Source: Nocardia vermiculata NBRC 100427 (lineage in GTDB: Bacteria > Actinomycetota > Actinomycetes > Mycobacteriales > Mycobacteriaceae). From it: a stretch of DNA of 64,000 bases. The position numbers and the translations under genes are program-made. The notes beneath the pieces are model-generated. The model saw nothing but the letters and a program-made list of their open reading frames with translations. It had not been told where the DNA came from and searched no databases. The stretch covers positions 1 to 64,000 of the forward strand of contig NZ_BDCA01000022.1 in the NCBI RefSeq assembly GCF_001613265.1, written 5' to 3'. This document shows, in pieces, positions 60,101 to 64,000 of the stretch (position 1 is its first letter; every line of letters begins with the position of its first letter).

Positions 60101-61549
60101 ATGGAGTGGAATTTCCGATCGGCCGAAGAGCTTTCGGCCGCATTGCGCGCCGGTGACGTCACCTCGGTGGAACTGACCGACGCAGCGATCGCCGCTATCG
60201 AGCGCGACGACACATCGATCAACGCGATCTGCGTCGCGACCTTCGACAGTGCCCGGGCCGCCGCCCACCGCGCCGACCAGGCACGCGCCCGCGGCGAGGA
60301 CCGGCCGCTGCTCGGGATCCCGGTGACGGTCAAGGAGTCCTACGACATTGCCGGGCTGCCCACGACCTGGGGTATGTCGCAATACTCGAATTACATACCA
60401 ACCGAGGACGCGCTGCAGGTGTCGCGGCTGAAGGACGCCGGTGCGGTGCTGCTCGGCAAGACCAACGTGCCGGTGATGCTGCGAGACATCCAGAGCTTCA
60501 ACGACATCTACGGCACCACCAACAATCCGTGGGATCACAGCCGCACCTCGGGCGGGTCCTCCGGTGGGTCGGCGGCAGCCCTGGCATCAGGATTCGGCGC
60601 ACTGTCCATCGGCTCCGACCTCGCCGGTTCGTTGCGCACTCCCGCACATTTCTGTGGGATCTACGCCCACAAACCGTCACTCGGCCTGGTACCGACCCGC
60701 GGCATGGTCGCACCGCCCGCACCGGCGTTGCCGGTCGATCTCGACCTCGCCGTCGCCGGTCCGATGGCGCGCACCGCCCGCGACCTCTCGCTGCTGCTCG
60801 ACGTCATGGCCGGACCGGACCCGCTGACCCACGGCGCCGCCTACGACATCGCGCTGCCACCCCCGCGCCACGAGCAGCTGTCGGACTTCCGGGTCCTGAT
60901 CATCGAAGAGCATCCACTCATTGCGACCGGATCGGCAGTGCGAACGGGCGTGAACCGGGTGGCCGAGGCACTCGCCGATGCGGGGGCACGCGTCGAACGA
61001 CACAGCGCGCTGCTGCCCGACCTCACCGAAGCGGCGACACTCTACATGCAGCTGATGCTGTCGAATGCGGCCGCAGGTCTTCCCGTCGACGTGTACGAGC
61101 AACTCCGGGCCAGCGCCGCCGCCCTGGGTGCGGACGACCGGAGTCTGGCTGCGGCGCGGCTGCGCGGCATAGTCCTCAGCCACCGCGACTGGGTGGAGGT
61201 GAACAATCGTCGCGAACTCCACCGCCGAAGCTGGCGACAACTGTTCGCCGAGTTCGATGCCGTGGTGTGCCCCATCACGCCCACCGCCGCGTACCCGCAC
61301 AACCACGAGGGAGATCTGGAAAAGCGCCGCGTTGATATCGACGGCGTCGCCTACCCCTACTTCGACCAGCTGGTATGGGCCGGTGTGGCGACCATGCCCG
61401 GTCTCCCCGCCACCGCCGTACCGGCGTGCCGCTCCCCCGAGGGGCTTCCGGTGGGAGTGCAGCTCATCGGCCCGATGTACGGCGACCGAACCACGCTGCG
61501 GCTGGCCGAACTGCTCGAGCAGACTATCGGCGGCTTCCGAACACCGTAG
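60101..61549 (+). CDS. amidase-signature-family hydrolase
   Basis: 482 residues from the ATG at 60101. The Ser-cisSer-Lys triad is visible: Lys in GIPVTVKESYDIAG (near residue 80), cis-Ser in TSGGSSGGSAAALASGFGAL (about 150-170), and Ser in GSDLAGSLRTPAHFCG (about 171-180). It hydrolyses an amide bond (R-CO-NH2 to acid and ammonia); the family includes aryl-acylamidases, GatA and nicotinamidase-like enzymes. No gatB/C neighbours, so a stand-alone catabolic amidase. Cytoplasmic. A large hairpin follows at 61591. Confidence 0.92.
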   Translation: MEWNFRSAEELSAALRAGDVTSVELTDAAIAAIERDDTSINAICVATFDSARAAAHRADQARARGEDRPLLGIPVTVKESYDIAGLPTTWGMSQYSNYIPTEDALQVSRLKDAGAVLLGKTNVPVMLRDIQSFNDIYGTTNNPWDHSRTSGGSSGGSAAALASGFGALSIGSDLAGSLRTPAHFCGIYAHKPSLGLVPTRGMVAPPAPALPVDLDLAVAGPMARTARDLSLLLDVMAGPDPLTHGAAYDIALPPPRHEQLSDFRVLIIEEHPLIATGSAVRTGVNRVAEALADAGARVERHSALLPDLTEAATLYMQLMLSNAAAGLPVDVYEQLRASAAALGADDRSLAAARLRGIVLSHRDWVEVNNRRELHRRSWRQLFAEFDAVVCPITPTAAYPHNHEGDLEKRRVDIDGVAYPYFDQLVWAGVATMPGLPATAVPACRSPEGLPVGVQLIGPMYGDRTTLRLAELLEQTIGGFRTP

Positions 61550-61590
61550 TACCCGCCGCCGCCTGGCAATACGGGCCGAGCACCGGTGCT

Positions 61591-61638
61591 GTGGATGTCG
61601 TCCACGTCGCGGCCGCCGGCGACGCGAACGACATCCAC
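61591..61638 (+). promoter_or_regulatory. long two-part hairpin between amidase and BCCT gene
   Basis: GTGGATGTCGT (61591-61601) pairs with ACGACATCCAC (61628-61638), an 11-bp perfect outer stem. Within the loop, CGTCGC (61605-61610) pairs with GCGACG (61619-61624). The structure begins 42 nt after the amidase stop and ends 105 nt before the BCCT ATG. No T-tract follows. It could end the amidase transcript or be a leader element of the transporter mRNA. Confidence 0.65.
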
Positions 61639-61742
61639 ACGACCGATATGTCGAGAAAGCGCGACTGTGGCGCTGTACGGTTGCCGCCACAGGTATCGCA
61701 GACGGATTCGCGGTGGCGCGCACGATCAGGAAGGACGGATCC

Positions 61743-63482
61743 ATGTCGACCGAACCCGATCGGATCGCCGAGCAACCGGACGAACACCAGCCCGCGGACG
61801 ACGCTGCGAGACCGGGACCGAAGTCGTCGGGCCGCCGCGAGACCGGCCTCGACCGAGTGGTGTTCGGTGTCACCGCCGCGGCCGCGCTCGGCTTCGTGGC
61901 CTGGGGTATCGCCGACCAGGCGAGCCTGGCTTCGGCGTCGGCCGATGCCCAGTCCTGGGTGATCACCAACACCGGCTGGCTGTTCGTGTTGATCGCGTCG
62001 GCGTTCGTGGTGTTCTCGTTGTGGCTGGCAGTCAGCCGATACGGCAAGATCCCGCTCGGCGCCGACGATGAAAAACCCGAATTCCGCACCGTGTCATGGA
62101 TCGCGATGATGTTCAGCGCCGGTATGGGGATCGGCTTGATGTTCTGGGGTGTGGCCGAGCCGCTCACCCACTTCGTGAACCCACCGCCGGGCACAGTGGC
62201 GCCGCAGTCGTCGGAGGCCACCGGCGTGGCGATGGCGACCACCCTGTTTCATTGGACGCTGCACCCGTGGGCGATCTACGCGGTGGTGGGTCTGGCCATC
62301 GCCTACGGCACCTTCCGCAAGGGCCGCCCGCAGCTGATTTCCGCGATGTTCCGGCCGATCCTGGGGCGCCGCGCCAACGGTTTCGGTGGCCGCCTCATCG
62401 ATATGATGGCGATCTTCGCGACGCTGTTCGGTTCGGCCGCATCACTGGGGCTGGGCGCACTGCAGATCGCGGCGGGCCTGGAATTCAACGGCTGGGTGGA
62501 TGCGGTCGGCAAGGTCGGTCTGGTGGTGATCATTACCGCACTCACCATCGCGTTCATCGTGTCGGCGGTGTCGGGCGTGGAACGCGGAATCCAGTGGCTG
62601 TCCAATATCAATATGGTGCTGGCGCTGGTGATCGCATTGTTCGTCTTCATCGCCGGCCCCACCCTGTTCATGTTGAATCTGCTGCCGAACGCACTCGGTG
62701 AATACGTCGACGATCTTGCCCGGATGGCTTCGCGTACGAACGCCGACGGCAGCGCGGAGATGAAGACGTGGTTGTCGCAGTGGACGATCTTCTATTGGGC
62801 GTGGTGGATTTCGTGGACCCCGTTCGTCGGCATGTTCATCGCCCGCATCAGCCGGGGCCGCACGATCCGCCAGTTCGTCACCGGCGTGCTGGTGGTGCCC
62901 AGCGCGGTGAGCCTGGTGTGGTTCGTGGTCTTCGGTGGCGCGGCGATCTTCCAGCAGCGTGAGACCAAGGACCTCACCGAAGCCGACGGCTCGGTCGATT
63001 CGAATTTCGCGCTGTTCCATCTACTCGACCACTACCCGATCGCGTCGGTCACCGCCGCGCTGGTGATGGTGCTGGTGGCGATCTTCTTCGTCTCCGGTGC
63101 GGACGCGGCATCGATCGTGATGGGGACACTGTCCGAACGCGGCAGGCTGGAACCGTCGAAGTTCACCGTGGCGTTCTGGGGTGCGGCGACGGGTGCGGTC
63201 GCGGCGATCATGTTGATCATCGCCGATGCCGGTGACCTCAGTGGCGCGTTGAACGGCCTGCAGGCTCTCACCACGGTGGTGTCGCTGCCGTTCGCGGTGG
63301 TGATGGGGTTGCTGTGTGTGTCGCTCTACCGCGATGTGCGCACCGACCCGATCATCGTCCGTGAGGATCGAGGGGTCGAACTGGTGACCGGCGCGGTGAC
63401 CGCGGGCACCGAACGCCACGACACCGATTTCGAACTGGTCACCAAGGCGGTCGCCGACGACAGCGACGAACGCGATCGGTGA
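61743..63482 (+). CDS. BCCT-family osmolyte transporter (BetP-like)
   Basis: 579 residues from the ATG with GGAAGGA upstream. Twelve helices; GMGIGLMFWGVAEPLTHF (helix 2-3 substrate motif) and the family signature WWISWTPFVGMFIARISRGRTIRQF (about residues 350-375) are present. Charged N-terminal (~45 residues) and C-terminal (~55 residues, many Asp/Glu) extensions are usual for BetP-type osmosensors. It takes up glycine betaine, choline or ectoine with sodium or protons against osmotic stress. A separate leader hairpin precedes it. Extending the frame upstream runs into the amidase and was rejected. Confidence 0.95.
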   Translation: MSTEPDRIAEQPDEHQPADDAARPGPKSSGRRETGLDRVVFGVTAAAALGFVAWGIADQASLASASADAQSWVITNTGWLFVLIASAFVVFSLWLAVSRYGKIPLGADDEKPEFRTVSWIAMMFSAGMGIGLMFWGVAEPLTHFVNPPPGTVAPQSSEATGVAMATTLFHWTLHPWAIYAVVGLAIAYGTFRKGRPQLISAMFRPILGRRANGFGGRLIDMMAIFATLFGSAASLGLGALQIAAGLEFNGWVDAVGKVGLVVIITALTIAFIVSAVSGVERGIQWLSNINMVLALVIALFVFIAGPTLFMLNLLPNALGEYVDDLARMASRTNADGSAEMKTWLSQWTIFYWAWWISWTPFVGMFIARISRGRTIRQFVTGVLVVPSAVSLVWFVVFGGAAIFQQRETKDLTEADGSVDSNFALFHLLDHYPIASVTAALVMVLVAIFFVSGADAASIVMGTLSERGRLEPSKFTVAFWGAATGAVAAIMLIIADAGDLSGALNGLQALTTVVSLPFAVVMGLLCVSLYRDVRTDPIIVREDRGVELVTGAVTAGTERHDTDFELVTKAVADDSDERDR

Positions 63483-63537
63483 CCGACGGCCTTGTCCGCC
63501 GGCAGTAGTCCCGGGCCCACCGATCCCGCTGCTCGTC

Positions 63538-64000
63538 TCAGTACAGGTCGACCCCCTCCCATATCTTCCGAGTCGGGTAGGGGTCGTGGACGGCCGCGGA
63601 TTCGATGTCGAATCGCATCGTCGCGCGGCGGGCCGTGTCGTAGCGCGGCCAGTCGACTCGGCCGGTGCCGATGAACTGCACCCAGGTGCGGTGGACGAGG
63701 TCGGCCAGGTGTTGTGGTGGATTGGGGCCGGTGATCCACTGCATGCGCTCGTCGTGGAGTTGGTCGAAGACGAAGGGCACCTCGAGGAAATGGCAGGAAC
63801 CGAGCCGGCCGTCGAACTGCGGGGAGCGCCACGCGAATTCGTAGGCGTAGGTGGATGCGCGCATCCCGGAGCGGGTATCGGCCGAACGCAGGCCGGGGAT
63901 CGTGTACATCCAGTCGCCCTGCAGGATCGCCAGTAGCTCGCCCGCCCCGGTGCCCGGGTATGCCGCGCGGTAGGCCGGTACCGCCCGGTCGACCGGCAGC
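63538..64000 (-). CDS. carboxylesterase type B, C-terminal part (5' partial)
   Basis: The window ends inside this gene; 153 codons of its C-terminus are visible. YRAAYPGTG...GDWMYTIPG, then STYAYEFAWRSPQFDGRLGSCHFLEVPFVFD, holds the catalytic His (in GSCHFLE). The rest is the usual C-terminal helix region, ending GRVDWPRYDTARRATMRFD to KIWEGVDLY. Para-nitrobenzyl-esterase-like hydrolases are cytoplasmic or secreted; the signal region is outside the window. It converges on the BCCT gene with 55 bp between. Confidence 0.9.
   Translation of the reverse strand, partial: LPVDRAVPAYRAAYPGTGAGELLAILQGDWMYTIPGLRSADTRSGMRASTYAYEFAWRSPQFDGRLGSCHFLEVPFVFDQLHDERMQWITGPNPPQHLADLVHRTWVQFIGTGRVDWPRYDTARRATMRFDIESAAVHDPYPTRKIWEGVDLY

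Noticed and set aside
1..64000. CRISPR arrays, tRNA or rRNA genes, insertion sequences
   Set aside because: No spaced direct repeats, no tRNA-like cloverleaf, no rRNA and no transposase were recognised while reading both strands by eye; a dedicated scan was not possible.

Overview
The window looks like chromosome of a high-GC mycolic-acid-type actinobacterium, most likely Nocardia or a close relative. Evidence is uniformly GC-rich codon use, GTG/ATG starts with frequent 4-nt ATGA overlaps, many -10-only leaderless promoters, a mycobacterial gene order (an orphan receiver-like gene directly before nuoA, as with Rv3143 in M. tuberculosis), an Rv2406c-like CBS protein, and many TetR/MerR regulators. 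Genus is inference; base composition was judged by eye.

Layout. 1-4.3 kb: end of a DHA2-type drug exporter with its MarR regulator, an aldo/keto reductase behind a MerR-type 19-bp-spacer promoter, a PASTA-like lipoprotein, a 34-residue peptide gene in an AT-richer gap, and a CBS protein. 4.5-21.1 kb: a degenerate receiver-like gene followed by the complete proton-pumping complex I operon nuoA-N on the plus strand. All 14 subunits are present but in 13 frames, because nuoH and nuoI are one uninterrupted ORF. 21.2-22.7 kb: an S-adenosyl methyltransferase and a DUF308 membrane protein. 22.8-29.5 kb: respiratory nitrate reductase narGHJI on the minus strand. With complex I this makes a NADH-to-nitrate electron path possible, with quinone as carrier. 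No nitrate transporter is present here.

30-64 kb is accessory territory: NAD(P)H-binding oxidoreductases, a TipA-type MerR regulator, a second methyltransferase, a zinc-ribbon coiled-coil protein beside strong palindromes, a TetR/FAD-monooxygenase pair with an operator between them, a YoeB/YefM toxin-antitoxin module, two ketosteroid-dehydrogenase-like flavoproteins (one behind a KstR-like palindrome), a TetR/hydrolase operon, a NatAB-like ABC exporter, an enoyl-CoA hydratase, an alkyltransferase-like DNA-repair protein next to a decayed DUF488 gene, a double-hotdog thioesterase, a LysR/DMT/NmrA/SMP-30-like cluster whose last gene is broken by an exact 25-bp tandem duplication, a tyrosine recombinase with an NmrA remnant behind it, a tandem-MerR regulator divergent from an Imm5-like/RCC1-propeller pair, an amidase, a BCCT osmolyte transporter with a long leader hairpin, and the end of a carboxylesterase.

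The most noteworthy items are the nuoHI fusion, the 25-bp duplication that switches off the SMP-30-like gene, the Imm5-RCC1-tandem-MerR locus, the zinc-ribbon coiled-coil gene with its palindromes, the KstR-like site, and the small peptide gene with an orphan intrinsic terminator nearby. No rRNA, tRNA, CRISPR array or insertion sequence was recognised.
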